From positions 1 to 61,920 of the forward strand of contig CAYMPH010000022.1 in assembly GCA_964392365.1 (NCBI GenBank): DNA of 61,920 bases, given 5' to 3'. Numbering within the stretch: position 1 is the first letter of the stretch; each line of letters starts with the position of its first letter. The translations under genes and the position numbers were made by a program. Below the pieces are notes generated by a model that saw only the letters and a list, made by a program, of their open reading frames with translations, was not told the origin of the DNA and made no database searches. Positions 41,878-51,099 of the stretch are shown in pieces. The stretch comes from CAYMPH01 sp964392365. GTDB lineage: Bacteria; Spirochaetota; UBA4802; UBA5550.

Positions 41878-44619
41878 ATGATAGATAAATTTTTCAGCAT
41901 TTTTTTCGGAACAAAGCATGAAAGAGATGTAAAAAAATTAAAACCGATGATTGAAAAAATCAATTCATTCGAACCGGAAATAAAAAAGCTGTCCGATAAC
42001 GAAATGAAACAGAAAACTTTCGAATTCAGGGAAAGGCTTACTAAAGGCGAAACCCTGGATGATATCCTTTCTGAAGCATTTGCTCTTGTCCGTGAAGCAT
42101 CAGTGAGAACTCTCGGTATGCGCCATTTTGATGTACAGATGATGGGAGGAATAGTTCACCATCAGGGACGGATTTCCGAGATGAAAACCGGTGAGGGTAA
42201 AACTCTGGTTGCTACATGTCCGCTTTATCTTAATGCACTTACCGGGCTTGGCGCTCATCTTGTAACTGTTAATGACTACCTGGCAAGACGTGATGCGGAA
42301 TGGATGGGTAAAATATACAAGTTCCTTGGACTCACTGTAGGAATTATTCAGCATGATATGGATCATGAAGACAGGCAGACAGCATATAGATGTGATATTA
42401 CATACGGAACTAACAACGAATTCGGGTTTGATTACCTCAGGGACAACATGGTTGAGCACAAGAGCCTCAGGGTTCTGCGGCCGCTCAATTTTGCTATTGT
42501 TGATGAGGTTGACTCGATTCTCATAGACGAGGCAAGAACTCCGCTTATCATATCAGGCTCAACTGAAGAGTCCACTAAAAAGTATTTTCTGATAAACAAG
42601 ATAATTCCTAACCTGAAAGATAAAGTTGATTTTGAAATTAATGAAAAAGACAGGCATGTAAATCTTACTGAAGATGGAATACTGCATGTACAGAGGCTTC
42701 TCAAAATTGATAACCTTTATGACAATAAGCATATAGATACGCTTCATCATATCAACCAGGCTCTGAAAGCCCATTCTCTTTTCCGCAGGGATATAGATTA
42801 CATTGTTAAAGACGGGGAAGTCCTTATTGTCGATGAGTTTACGGGAAGGCTTATGCCCGGAAGAAGATATTCTGACGGTCTGCATCAGGCGCTTGAAGCC
42901 AAGGAGAATGTTACAATCGCGCGTGAAAGCCAGACTCTTGCAACAGTAACATTTCAGAATTTTTTCAGAATGTATAAAAAACTTGCAGGTATGACCGGAA
43001 CCGCTGACACAGAGGCGATGGAATTTAAAAAAATATACAAACTCGATGTTGTTGTAATCCCGTCAAATATGCCAATGATAAGAAAAGATCAGCCTGACAA
43101 AGTATATAGAACAGAAAGAGAGAAATTTAATGCCATAGTTGAAGATATTATTGTTAAAACAAAGAAGGGGCAGCCGATTCTTGTTGGTACAATTTCTATT
43201 GAAAAATCTGAAAAACTGTCAATGCTGATGAAGTCGCGCGGTGTTATCCATAATGTTCTTAACGCAAAGTATCACGAGAAGGAAGCTCAGATCATTGCTG
43301 AAGCCGGAAGGCCGTCAGCTGTAACAATAGCAACCAATATGGCCGGACGAGGTACTGACATAGTGCTTGGCGGACGCAGGCTGTACGTGGATGAGCTTGA
43401 AGCGCATATACCTGTTCATGATGCTGAAGTATGGAATTCATATAAACTGGCCATTCTGAAAAGTGAATTTGATGAAGCTGATAAATTTCATGAGAAAATG
43501 ATAGGTCAGGATAAAAGTAAGGCTCATAATATTTTAAGGCAGGGCAGAGAGTGGGCATTAAACCATGAAAAGGTTGTTGCTGCAGGCGGCTTATATATAC
43601 TTGGAACAGAAAGACATGAGGCACGAAGGATTGACAATCAGCTCCGCGGACGATCGGGAAGACAGGGGGATCCGGGAGAATCCAGATTTTATCTTTCGCT
43701 TGAAGATGATCTGATGAGGCTTTTCAGCCCGGAAAGAATTTCAAGCGTTATGCAGCGTCTCGGTATGGAAGAAGGCCAGGAAATAGAAAGCAAAATGGTT
43801 ACAAACGCTATAGCAAGCGCACAGAAACGTGTTGAGGGACGGAACTTTGAAATAAGAAAGCACCTTCTTGAATATGATGATGTAATGAATGCGCAGAGGG
43901 AATATATCTATAAAGAGAGAAATGAAATCCTAGACGGTGAGGATATATCTAAAAAAATTGTCACATATATTGATGACGTGTGCCAGAATCAGATAGATAA
44001 TTTTACCGGCGGGGCAAGGCATCCTGAGGAATGGAATCTCGATGGACTGAACGCCTGGCTGAAAAATGATTTCATGGTAGAGATCGATTATACAAAAACA
44101 GATCCTGCAGTTTTGTCCTATGACGCATTTATTAATGCGGTTGCTGATTCAGTGCTTGAAGCATATCATAAAAAAGAAAGTGATGCAGGTTCTCATGACA
44201 TGAGGATTATCGAGAGGCTTATTTCTCTCCAGGTAATTGATGCCAAGTGGAGAGATCATCTTCTTTCAATGGATGAGCTTCGTGACGGTATTTGGACTGT
44301 TGGTTACGGTGAGAAAAACCCTTTAATAGAATATAAACTTCAGGGGTTTGAGCTGTTCAAAGATATGCTCACAACTTTGAAAAAAGAGATAATTGAATAT
44401 ATGCTCAAGGTTAAAATGGAAAGAGTTGAGGAAGACGCAGTCGATTATAAGGCTGTTGGCAATGAATTTCATGCGGAGGTTGAACAGTTCGGCGGCGGAG
44501 GTGTTCCTGTGAATGCCGGTTACATGAATAAATCGCATAAGTCCGCAAAAGATAATGCTCCTGCTCCGGTTGTAGGCGGAGTTAAAAGGAAAAAAACCAG
44601 AAGAAGCAGAAGAGATTAA
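41878..44619 (+). CDS. secA: Preprotein translocase ATPase SecA
   Basis: 913 residues. Motor domains: MKTGEGKTLVATCPLYLNAL (Walker A), VDEVDSILIDEARTPLI (DEAD-like), and TNMAGRGTDIVLGG with QLRGRSGRQGDPG in the second half. The preprotein cross-linking domain and helical scaffold/wing follow. It pushes unfolded proteins through SecYEG. The C-terminus ends in a basic KRKKTRRSRRD tail. The CxCxSGxxxxxCH zinc motif that binds SecB is missing, so SecB-dependent targeting through that contact is unlikely. The stop is one base before the next ATG. Confidence 0.97.
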   Translation: MIDKFFSIFFGTKHERDVKKLKPMIEKINSFEPEIKKLSDNEMKQKTFEFRERLTKGETLDDILSEAFALVREASVRTLGMRHFDVQMMGGIVHHQGRISEMKTGEGKTLVATCPLYLNALTGLGAHLVTVNDYLARRDAEWMGKIYKFLGLTVGIIQHDMDHEDRQTAYRCDITYGTNNEFGFDYLRDNMVEHKSLRVLRPLNFAIVDEVDSILIDEARTPLIISGSTEESTKKYFLINKIIPNLKDKVDFEINEKDRHVNLTEDGILHVQRLLKIDNLYDNKHIDTLHHINQALKAHSLFRRDIDYIVKDGEVLIVDEFTGRLMPGRRYSDGLHQALEAKENVTIARESQTLATVTFQNFFRMYKKLAGMTGTADTEAMEFKKIYKLDVVVIPSNMPMIRKDQPDKVYRTEREKFNAIVEDIIVKTKKGQPILVGTISIEKSEKLSMLMKSRGVIHNVLNAKYHEKEAQIIAEAGRPSAVTIATNMAGRGTDIVLGGRRLYVDELEAHIPVHDAEVWNSYKLAILKSEFDEADKFHEKMIGQDKSKAHNILRQGREWALNHEKVVAAGGLYILGTERHEARRIDNQLRGRSGRQGDPGESRFYLSLEDDLMRLFSPERISSVMQRLGMEEGQEIESKMVTNAIASAQKRVEGRNFEIRKHLLEYDDVMNAQREYIYKERNEILDGEDISKKIVTYIDDVCQNQIDNFTGGARHPEEWNLDGLNAWLKNDFMVEIDYTKTDPAVLSYDAFINAVADSVLEAYHKKESDAGSHDMRIIERLISLQVIDAKWRDHLLSMDELRDGIWTVGYGEKNPLIEYKLQGFELFKDMLTTLKKEIIEYMLKVKMERVEEDAVDYKAVGNEFHAEVEQFGGGGVPVNAGYMNKSHKSAKDNAPAPVVGGVKRKKTRRSRRD

Positions 44620-44620
44620 C

Positions 44621-45979
44621 ATGTCGACATTAATGAAAAGTATTTCAGGAATTAGAGGGGTTGTTGGAGATACATTAACTCCTGAATTGATATTAGCTGT
44701 AGGATCAGCGTTCGCGAAATTTGTTAACAGAGGACTTGTTGTTATAGGAAGAGACAGCAGGCCCACAGGAGAGGCAGTTTCTCTCGGGATGCAGTCTATC
44801 CTTTCTCTTTCAGGATGCGATGTTGTTGATCTCGGTATAGTTCCGACTCCAACTGTGCAGATAATGGTTGAAGAACTTAATGCAGCAGGCGGCATCGTAA
44901 TATCCGCATCGCACAATCCGATTGACTGGAACGCATTCAAACTTATAGATAAAACCGGTTCATTTTTAAATGCAGTTCAGATCCCGAAATTTTTTAAACT
45001 TATGGAAGGCTCTTTCAAATATCCGGATTACAGCGGAGTCGGAAATATCATAAAAAATACTTCTGCTTCGGAAATCCATATTAAAAAAGTTTTCAGTGTT
45101 GTTAATACAAAAAAGATATCTGAAAAGAAATTTAAAATATCGCTCGATTCTGTCAACGGTGCCGGATCAATCATAACACCTGATATGCTGAAGAGACTTA
45201 ACTGCAGTGTAGATCCTGTATATTGTGAAATAAACGGAATATTTCCGAGAATTGCCGAGCCGCTTCCTGAGAATTTAAGCGCTTTATCAAAAGCAGTAAT
45301 TAAAAATAAAAGTGATATAGGATTTGCTCAGGATCCGGATGCAGACAGACTTGCTGTGGTTGATGAAAAGGGAAGGCCAATAGGTGAAGAGTACACTGTA
45401 GCACTTGTTACGGAACATCTTCTATCAAAAAAGAAAGGAACCGTAGTTGTGAATCTGTCAACAACACGTGCAGTTGAGGATGTTGCTGTAAAATACGGAT
45501 GCAGATTTGTGAGATCAAAAGTCGGCGAAATAAATGTTGTTGATGAAATGAGAAAACTTGGTGCCAGAATCGGCGGAGAAGGCAATGGCGGGGTTATATC
45601 TCCGGAAATTCATCTCGGCAGAGACAGCCTTGCAGGAATTGCATATTTACTTGAAATGATGGCTGAAAAGGGGAAACCGGTTTCGGAAATAGTAGCAGAT
45701 CTTCCTCAGTATGTAATGAAAAAGGGCAAGGTTAAGTATGATCCGGAAAAATTCGGGCCCGGGCATGTTAAAAAAATAAAAGATAACTTTAAGAAAGAAA
45801 AAATTTCATCAATCGATGGCTTGAGAATTGATTTTGAAAAGCATCCGGAATTCAAAGGAGGGTGGGTTCATCTCCGTGCATCGAATACAGAGCCTGTTTT
45901 CAGAATTATTACTGAAGGAAAAAATTCAGAACAGGCTGAAAATATATATAGTTACTTTTCAAAATTATTTATAAAATAA
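44621..45979 (+). CDS. Phosphohexomutase (phosphoglucosamine/phosphomannomutase family)
   Basis: 452 residues. The alpha-D-phosphohexomutase layout is complete: SGIRGVVGDTLTPEL, catalytic phosphoserine loop ISASHNPIDWNAFKL (Ser near residue 98), metal loop QDPDADRLAVVD, sugar-binding GGEGNGGVISPEIHLGRDS, and phosphate-binding RASNTEPVFRIITEG. The 'NPIDWNAFK' form is common in archaeal-type and spirochaete GlmM/ManB proteins. It either makes glucosamine-1-phosphate for peptidoglycan or interconverts mannose/glucose phosphates. Sequence by eye does not decide, so no symbol is given. It begins one base after the secA stop. Confidence 0.9.
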   Translation: MSTLMKSISGIRGVVGDTLTPELILAVGSAFAKFVNRGLVVIGRDSRPTGEAVSLGMQSILSLSGCDVVDLGIVPTPTVQIMVEELNAAGGIVISASHNPIDWNAFKLIDKTGSFLNAVQIPKFFKLMEGSFKYPDYSGVGNIIKNTSASEIHIKKVFSVVNTKKISEKKFKISLDSVNGAGSIITPDMLKRLNCSVDPVYCEINGIFPRIAEPLPENLSALSKAVIKNKSDIGFAQDPDADRLAVVDEKGRPIGEEYTVALVTEHLLSKKKGTVVVNLSTTRAVEDVAVKYGCRFVRSKVGEINVVDEMRKLGARIGGEGNGGVISPEIHLGRDSLAGIAYLLEMMAEKGKPVSEIVADLPQYVMKKGKVKYDPEKFGPGHVKKIKDNFKKEKISSIDGLRIDFEKHPEFKGGWVHLRASNTEPVFRIITEGKNSEQAENIYSYFSKLFIK

Positions 45980-46000
45980 AAAACTTTGGACTTTATATAA

Positions 46001-46390
46001 ATGGATTCAAGAAAAAATAAGCGGTTCATCCGGTCTGGCGGTATTGATAATACAACATCTCTACTTTTTATTGAATTTGATCTTGATTCAGCTGAATCTA
46101 TCAGAGCGGAAATTTTTGATATCAGTCTTGGCGGGTTGGCTGTAGATATCAGCAATGTAACAGATTCGCAGAGAAAAAAAATCGAAGCGCTTGATGATTT
46201 TTTCATCCGGCTTCATTATAAAAATAATATGTTTCTTATCGGTGTTGAGCCTGCCTGGAGAATTTTTAAAAAACAGGACGCTGAAATTATTTATAAAGGC
46301 GGTTTTAAATTCGATCTTATTTCTGAGCAGGACAGGCTGAAGCTTTCCGATCTGATCGAGGAACTCCGTTCATCTGAATTTTTATCTTAG
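46001..46390 (+). CDS. PilZ domain protein
   Basis: 129 residues, essentially a single PilZ domain. The N-terminal RKNKRF supplies the RxxxR arginines. DISLGGLAVDIS supplies the D/NxSxxG motif, about 40 residues later, so c-di-GMP binding is plausible. A GGDEF protein with an intact active site lies 6 kb downstream (52448), and flagellar genes are at the window end, so a motility effector role is possible. It sits 21 nt after the mutase gene and before eno. No membrane segment is seen. Confidence 0.82.
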   Translation: MDSRKNKRFIRSGGIDNTTSLLFIEFDLDSAESIRAEIFDISLGGLAVDISNVTDSQRKKIEALDDFFIRLHYKNNMFLIGVEPAWRIFKKQDAEIIYKGGFKFDLISEQDRLKLSDLIEELRSSEFLS

Positions 46391-46488
46391 CCATTTTGTT
46401 CTTGACTTATTCCTGCTTGATTGCGTCAAATATTAATAAATATCCATCGGCATAATGTAATTTCAAATTCTGTATCAGGAGAAAAAAT

Positions 46489-47793
46489 GTGACAATAATT
46501 ACAGATGTTCATGCCAGAGAAATTCTTGATTCAAGAGGAAACCCAACAGTTGAAGTCGAGATAGAATTATCATCCGGATTTTCAGGCAGAGCTGCTGTGC
46601 CTTCCGGAGCGTCAACAGGCGAACATGAGGCTGTTGAACTGAGAGACGGCGATAAAGGAAGATATCTGGGCAAGGGCGTTTTAAAGGCAGTTGCGAATGT
46701 GAATCAGATTATATCAGGTTCAATTATTGATATGGACGCATCACAGCAGATTGAAATTGACAGGGTTCTTATTGCGCTGGACGGCACCCCGAATAAATCA
46801 AAACTTGGAGCAAATGCCATGCTCGGCGTATCACTTGCCTGCGCCAAAGCAGTTGCTGAAACATTAGAAATGCCTTTATACAGATATTTCGGCGGAGTTG
46901 GTGCATGTGAACTTCCGGTTCCAATGATGAATATAATGAACGGCGGTTCTCATGCTGATTCCAATGTTGATATGCAGGAATTCATGGTAATGCCTGCAGG
47001 TGCAAAAAATTTCAGCGAAGCCCTAAGAATGGGGACTGAAGTTTTTCATACATTAAAAAGCGTTCTGAAAACTAAAGGCTATTCAACAAGTGTCGGCGAT
47101 GAAGGTGGATTCGCTCCATCATGCAAATCCAATGAAGAGCCGCTTGAGCTTATAATCAGCGCAATTGAAAAAGCCGGATTCAAACCCGGAAGGGATGTAT
47201 TCATTGCCCTTGATCCTGCATCGAGCGAATTTTTTGATGCTAAGAAAAAGAAATATGTTTTTTCCAAAAGCGATGGAAGGGAACTCGATAGTTCACAAAT
47301 GGTTGATTACTACGAAAAGTGGATTAAAAGCTACCCTATAATTTCTCTTGAAGACGGTCTTGCTGAAAATGACTGGGAAGGGTGGAAGATATTAACAGAC
47401 AGGCTTGGCAAAAAGATTCAGCTTGTCGGAGACGATCTGTTTGTAACCAATACCGAGTTAATTAAAAGGGGAATTAAAGAAGGAGTAGCAAATTCAGTAT
47501 TAATTAAACTAAATCAGATCGGAACTTTAACTGAAACGATTGAAGCTATAAATATGGCTCAGAAAGCGGGCTATACTGCTGTTGTTTCACACAGATCCGG
47601 CGAGACTGAAGACACAACTATTTCTGATCTTGTTGTAGGATTAAATACAGGTCAGATTAAAACCGGTTCAGCTTCAAGAACAGACAGACTTGCAAAATAT
47701 AATCAGCTGTTAAGAATTGAGGAGTCCCTGGGACGAATGGCTTCATTCAAGGGTATAGGGAATTTCAGAAATATTGAAAAGGCAAATTCATAA
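46489..47793 (+). CDS. eno: Enolase
   Basis: 434 residues. It converts 2-phosphoglycerate to phosphoenolpyruvate. Motifs seen: AREILDSRGNPTVEVE, VPSGASTGEHEAVELRDGD, SVGDEGGFAPS, SLEDGLAENDWEGW, LVGDDLFVTN, IKLNQIGTLTETIEAI and VVSHRSGETEDTTISDLVVG. All metal and catalytic residues are present. The start is GTG at 46489, in AAAATGTGACA, with AGGAG upstream. The overlapping ATG at 46487 would stop at once at TGA. The end overlaps the ftsB-like gene by 20 nt. The eno-ftsB neighbourhood is widely conserved. Confidence 0.97.
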   Translation: MTIITDVHAREILDSRGNPTVEVEIELSSGFSGRAAVPSGASTGEHEAVELRDGDKGRYLGKGVLKAVANVNQIISGSIIDMDASQQIEIDRVLIALDGTPNKSKLGANAMLGVSLACAKAVAETLEMPLYRYFGGVGACELPVPMMNIMNGGSHADSNVDMQEFMVMPAGAKNFSEALRMGTEVFHTLKSVLKTKGYSTSVGDEGGFAPSCKSNEEPLELIISAIEKAGFKPGRDVFIALDPASSEFFDAKKKKYVFSKSDGRELDSSQMVDYYEKWIKSYPIISLEDGLAENDWEGWKILTDRLGKKIQLVGDDLFVTNTELIKRGIKEGVANSVLIKLNQIGTLTETIEAINMAQKAGYTAVVSHRSGETEDTTISDLVVGLNTGQIKTGSASRTDRLAKYNQLLRIEESLGRMASFKGIGNFRNIEKANS

Positions 47794-48202
47794 ATTATAT
47801 TTAATCGCTGCTGCTTTTTTCCTTTCCGGTGTGTATGTTTTTATTTTCAGTGAAAGCGGCATACTGGAAAGGCGGAATCTGGAATTGAAAAAGCAGAGAC
47901 TCGTCTCGGTTATGTCTGAATTAAAAACGGAAAACCGCGAGCTTGAATCTGTTTATAAGGAATATTTATCCGGCACTATTTCAGAAAATGACTTTCAAAA
48001 ATCCGGATTCACCGGCAGAGGCGACAGGCTTCTTTTTTTTAAGGGCGGAGCTTCAAAAGAGAACAGGTCTTTGCCTGTATCTGAAGATGAAAACAGTGTT
48101 AACCTCGGCCACATGAGACTGATCTGGCTGATTCTTTCAGCTTTGATTATAATCTTTCTGTTCAGCCGAATGATCAGGAGCAATGAGTCAACTGATGAAT
48201 AA
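47774..48202 (+). CDS. FtsB/DivIC-like septum protein with extra C-terminal membrane segment
   Basis: 142 residues. The TTG start at 47774 lies inside the end of eno. An N-terminal membrane span (LYLIAAAFFLSGVYVFIFS) is followed by a coiled coil (LERRNLELKKQRLVSVMSELKTENRELESVYKEYL), the FtsB/DivIC pattern of a small divisome bitopic protein. Gene position directly after eno supports this. Unusually, a second hydrophobic segment (MRLIWLILSALIIIFLFS) lies near the C-terminus, so both ends would be cytoplasmic. There is no ATG alternative that keeps the first span intact. The next gene overlaps its end by 20 nt. Confidence 0.7.
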   Translation: MKRQIHKLYLIAAAFFLSGVYVFIFSESGILERRNLELKKQRLVSVMSELKTENRELESVYKEYLSGTISENDFQKSGFTGRGDRLLFFKGGASKENRSLPVSEDENSVNLGHMRLIWLILSALIIIFLFSRMIRSNESTDE

Positions 48203-48842
48203 ACGGGTTAAAACAGAAATAATAAAAATTAAAAAGCTGAAAAAAGACAGTTCAATTGACCAGGAATTAATTGAATCAATGGCAGCTGTGTTTGCTGATG
48301 GCGGAGCTGTACTACTTCCTGTAGACTGCATGTATGGACTTCTTGTTTCTCCTGAATTTGCAGAAAAAATGCATATTAATTTAAATTCTTCATATAATCT
48401 TTCTGATGATTCCACTTTGCTGATATCCAATTTTAAAATGGCTGATGCTGCAGTTGAAATAGGCAAGCATGAATTTGATTTTCTCCATAGAATATGGCCA
48501 GGTGAAATTAATGTTTCAATGAAGAGAAAAAAAGATAATTCCGCAGTAACTATGAGAATGCCCAGAAGTAAATATATAAATGATTTTATAAATAAAATTG
48601 GAAACCCTGTATTATTTATCCCTGCACAGTGCGTTAAAAAAAAGATTTTCAGAGAAGCTGAAATTATTAAAACATTTACCGGTACAGCTCATTTAATAAT
48701 AATAATAAAGGAATTCTGCAAGGAACATATTCCTCCGTCAATTGTGGATATTTCAGATGGAAGTCTCAGAATAATTAAAGAAGGCCGAGTCCAGTCTGAA
48801 GATATTAAATCACTTTATTTTCTTGATGGCCAGGCAAATTGA
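48183..48842 (+). CDS. Divergent YrdC/Sua5-like protein
   Basis: 219 residues. The YrdC fold is visible: FADGGAVLLPVDCMYGLLVS (usual 'ivayPTDTvYGLg'), FLHRIWPGEINVSMKRK ('WPGpLTlil'), VTMRMPRSKYINDFI ('vRvP.hp'), and PSIVDISDGSLRIIKEGRV ('PSTvvd...ilR.G'). YrdC enzymes make threonylcarbamoyl-AMP for tRNA t6A. Here the KxR ATP-binding motif is replaced (NLSDDSTLLISN) and the SANxSG loop reads PAQCVKKK. Activity is therefore doubtful, and a canonical copy may exist elsewhere. AGGAG lies 2 nt before the ATG, inside the end of the ftsB-like gene, and its stop overlaps the next TTG start. Paralogue or pseudoenzyme. Confidence 0.75.
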   Translation: MSQLMNKRVKTEIIKIKKLKKDSSIDQELIESMAAVFADGGAVLLPVDCMYGLLVSPEFAEKMHINLNSSYNLSDDSTLLISNFKMADAAVEIGKHEFDFLHRIWPGEINVSMKRKKDNSAVTMRMPRSKYINDFINKIGNPVLFIPAQCVKKKIFREAEIIKTFTGTAHLIIIIKEFCKEHIPPSIVDISDGSLRIIKEGRVQSEDIKSLYFLDGQAN

Positions 48843-50440
48843 TTAAATATTTTTTTGCTATACTTTTTATTTCTCTTCCTCTGTTTTCTCAGAGCAAAGC
48901 AAGCACTGTTCATTTCGATGTCATATATCCGGTCGGAATGGAGAAATGTGCTTATTACATTATTTCACATCTTGAGAAAAATTATAAAATCCAGTCTGAT
49001 AAGCTGAAATTTGAAATCAATGATCCTATTCAGGTAAATCTTTCATATGGAAATGCAAATAATGAAAAAAAATATTCCATGAAGGCTATTGATATTAAAT
49101 TTTCAGGTTCGTATATTGAAGCCGGTAATACTGCTTCTTATCAGCTGTCCTGTATACTTTTATCTGCCATGAAAGAAGATTTGCTGCTTATTAATAAATC
49201 TGCATTAAACGAAATTCCGGCCTGGATAAAAATCGGTTACAGCCTGTATGTTTCTTCATCTGATAGAGAAATTGCATCATTCAGTAATTTATCTGGAAAA
49301 GGCAATAAAAAATATTCAGAGATTTTAAAATCGCCTGAGAATGAAAATTTTACTTATGCTTCTGTTTCATTCTTTGATTTTCTTGAAAAAAATTTTAAAG
49401 GGAAAATCCCTTTTTTTTTCAGGGAAGCTTTAGATTCGGGCGGAATATCTGCAGCATTTAAAAAGATATACGGGAAATCTGAAGATGAGCTTGTTGAAAT
49501 CTGGATTAATTCATTACGGAATGAGGAGATTATTTCTGATGAAGACACAGATTTGCAAAACAGGAACTATGTTTTCAGTAAAGAATCTGTAATTTCAATT
49601 TCTCCTGACGGATCTGCCGCAGGCATAATTGATAAAGACGGAATCAGGATAAAAATTTTTTCTGACGGAACAGAAAAGAAAATTTCAGCAGGAAATCTTT
49701 TACCTCAATCGCAAATACTGTCCTGGTATCCGGATTCTAAATCGTTTAGTGTTGCATCAATTAAAGATAATCAGATTTTAATTTCATCGATTGATTTAAA
49801 AACAGCCGGAGTTTTCCAGGTGTTCAGCCTGCCTTTCCATAAAATAGCTGATATGAAAATTTATGCTGGAGGAAAATATTTATTCATAGGATATTCAAAT
49901 GAATCATCGGGTATTTTTATTTATGATGCCGTATCCGGAAAATTGAATAGAATTACTTCTGATTATTTTGATAAAAAGTTTCCTGTTCCAGTAGATGAAA
50001 ACACGCTGCTGTATTTTTCTAATAAGAATTCATATGATAATCCATTCAGCTCAAAGTATTCACTTTTTGCATTAGATCTGAAATTAAAACAGGATTATAA
50101 AATAACAGGAAATATAAAGTATCCTTCCGGAATAACTGCTTTAAACAAAGACAAAGTTGCAGTTTCTTTTATTTTGAACGGTATAAACTCTGTTTATTCC
50201 CTTGATTTAAAAACGGCTGTTTTGAAAACTGCAATTAAAAATGGATTTGATCCATCCTGGATATCAGGTGGAATGGAGATCTGCTATTTTAAAAAAAATT
50301 TATATGGGAAGAAATTATATAAAAAAACATTTTCTTCATTTACAGCTGATACTTCGCAGGAATTGCTGAAAAATGATGCGGTTCTTTCTGATTCAGAAAA
50401 AAACACATTACCGAAAGAAGTGATTTTCAGCACAGATTGA
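48839..50440 (+). CDS. Exported protein: peptidase-MA-like N-terminus plus beta-propeller
   Basis: 533 residues with a signal peptide (MIKYFFAILFISLPLFSQSKA). Residues about 25-240 recall the peptidase MA/gluzincin-like domain found before propellers (HFDVIYPVGMEKCAYYIISHLEKNY, NEIPAWIKIGYSLYVSSSDREIA, FREALDSGGISAAFKKIYGKSEDELVEIW). The HExxH zinc motif is absent, so it is likely inactive. Residues about 245-510 repeat propeller-like blades (SISPDGSAAGIIDKDGIRIKIF, FSVASIKDNQILISSIDLK, FIGYSNESSGIFIYDAVSGKL), as in TolB/WD40-type proteins. It starts at TTG overlapping the previous TGA by 4 nt (TTGA). It is probably a periplasmic or surface interaction protein. Confidence 0.65.
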   Translation: MIKYFFAILFISLPLFSQSKASTVHFDVIYPVGMEKCAYYIISHLEKNYKIQSDKLKFEINDPIQVNLSYGNANNEKKYSMKAIDIKFSGSYIEAGNTASYQLSCILLSAMKEDLLLINKSALNEIPAWIKIGYSLYVSSSDREIASFSNLSGKGNKKYSEILKSPENENFTYASVSFFDFLEKNFKGKIPFFFREALDSGGISAAFKKIYGKSEDELVEIWINSLRNEEIISDEDTDLQNRNYVFSKESVISISPDGSAAGIIDKDGIRIKIFSDGTEKKISAGNLLPQSQILSWYPDSKSFSVASIKDNQILISSIDLKTAGVFQVFSLPFHKIADMKIYAGGKYLFIGYSNESSGIFIYDAVSGKLNRITSDYFDKKFPVPVDENTLLYFSNKNSYDNPFSSKYSLFALDLKLKQDYKITGNIKYPSGITALNKDKVAVSFILNGINSVYSLDLKTAVLKTAIKNGFDPSWISGGMEICYFKKNLYGKKLYKKTFSSFTADTSQELLKNDAVLSDSEKNTLPKEVIFSTD

Positions 50441-50450
50441 TTTTAAAATC

Positions 50451-50480
50451 TTGACAGGAAAAAATGATAAAATATATATT
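50451..50480 (+). promoter_or_regulatory. Candidate his operon promoter
   Basis: TTGACA (50451-50456) with an 18-nt spacer to TATATT (50475-50480), or ATATAT at 17 nt. It begins 11 nt after the stop of the upstream gene and would give a leader of about 25 nt before hisB. Confidence 0.5.
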
Positions 50481-50511
50481 TTTGATATTATAAAAAATCC
50501 GGCGGTGCGCA

Positions 50512-51099
50512 ATGAGAAAAGGAAAAAATTCCAGAAAGACAAATGAAACTGATATTACTGTTGAAATACAGCTTGATTGCCTTGAGCCTTCAGCAATTGA
50601 AAGCGGTGTTCCGTTTTTCGATCATATGATTGCTTCTGCAGCCAAGCACGGCAGATTTAATCTGAAACTGATCTGCAGAGGCGATACGCATATTGATGAT
50701 CATCATTCTATCGAAGATATCGGTATTTGTATTGGAGCTGCTTTTAAAGAATCTCTTGGTGATAAATCCGGAATTAAAAGATTTTCAAGCGTAATGATTC
50801 CGATGGATGATTCTTTGTCAACAGTTGCAGTTGATCTTTCGGGAAGAGCGTATTTTCATTATTCAGGATGTGAACTTTCCGGCTATATCAATCAATACAG
50901 CGAGGAGCTTACACTTGAGTTTATGAAATCTTTTTCATCAAGTGCCGGACTTAATCTGCACATTATACAGAATTACGGCGACAACAGGCACCATATTCAT
51001 GAATCTATTTTTAAGGCTTTTGGTATAGCCTTGTATCAGGCTTATTCAATTGATCCGGCTCTTTCAGGTTCCATACCATCGCTAAAGGGTACTATTTAA
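50512..51099 (+). CDS. hisB: Imidazoleglycerol-phosphate dehydratase
   Basis: 195 residues, the monofunctional form without a phosphatase domain. Metal and catalytic motifs: PFFDHMIASAAKHGRF, DTHIDDHHSIEDIGICIG, SGRAYFHYSG, and the late DNRHHIHESIFKAFGIAL. It catalyses the sixth step of histidine synthesis. Its TAA stop overlaps the hisH ATG by one base. With hisA it forms hisBHA here; hisF, hisG, hisD and others are not in the window. GGCGG precedes the ATG weakly. Confidence 0.96.
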   Translation: MRKGKNSRKTNETDITVEIQLDCLEPSAIESGVPFFDHMIASAAKHGRFNLKLICRGDTHIDDHHSIEDIGICIGAAFKESLGDKSGIKRFSSVMIPMDDSLSTVAVDLSGRAYFHYSGCELSGYINQYSEELTLEFMKSFSSSAGLNLHIIQNYGDNRHHIHESIFKAFGIALYQAYSIDPALSGSIPSLKGTI

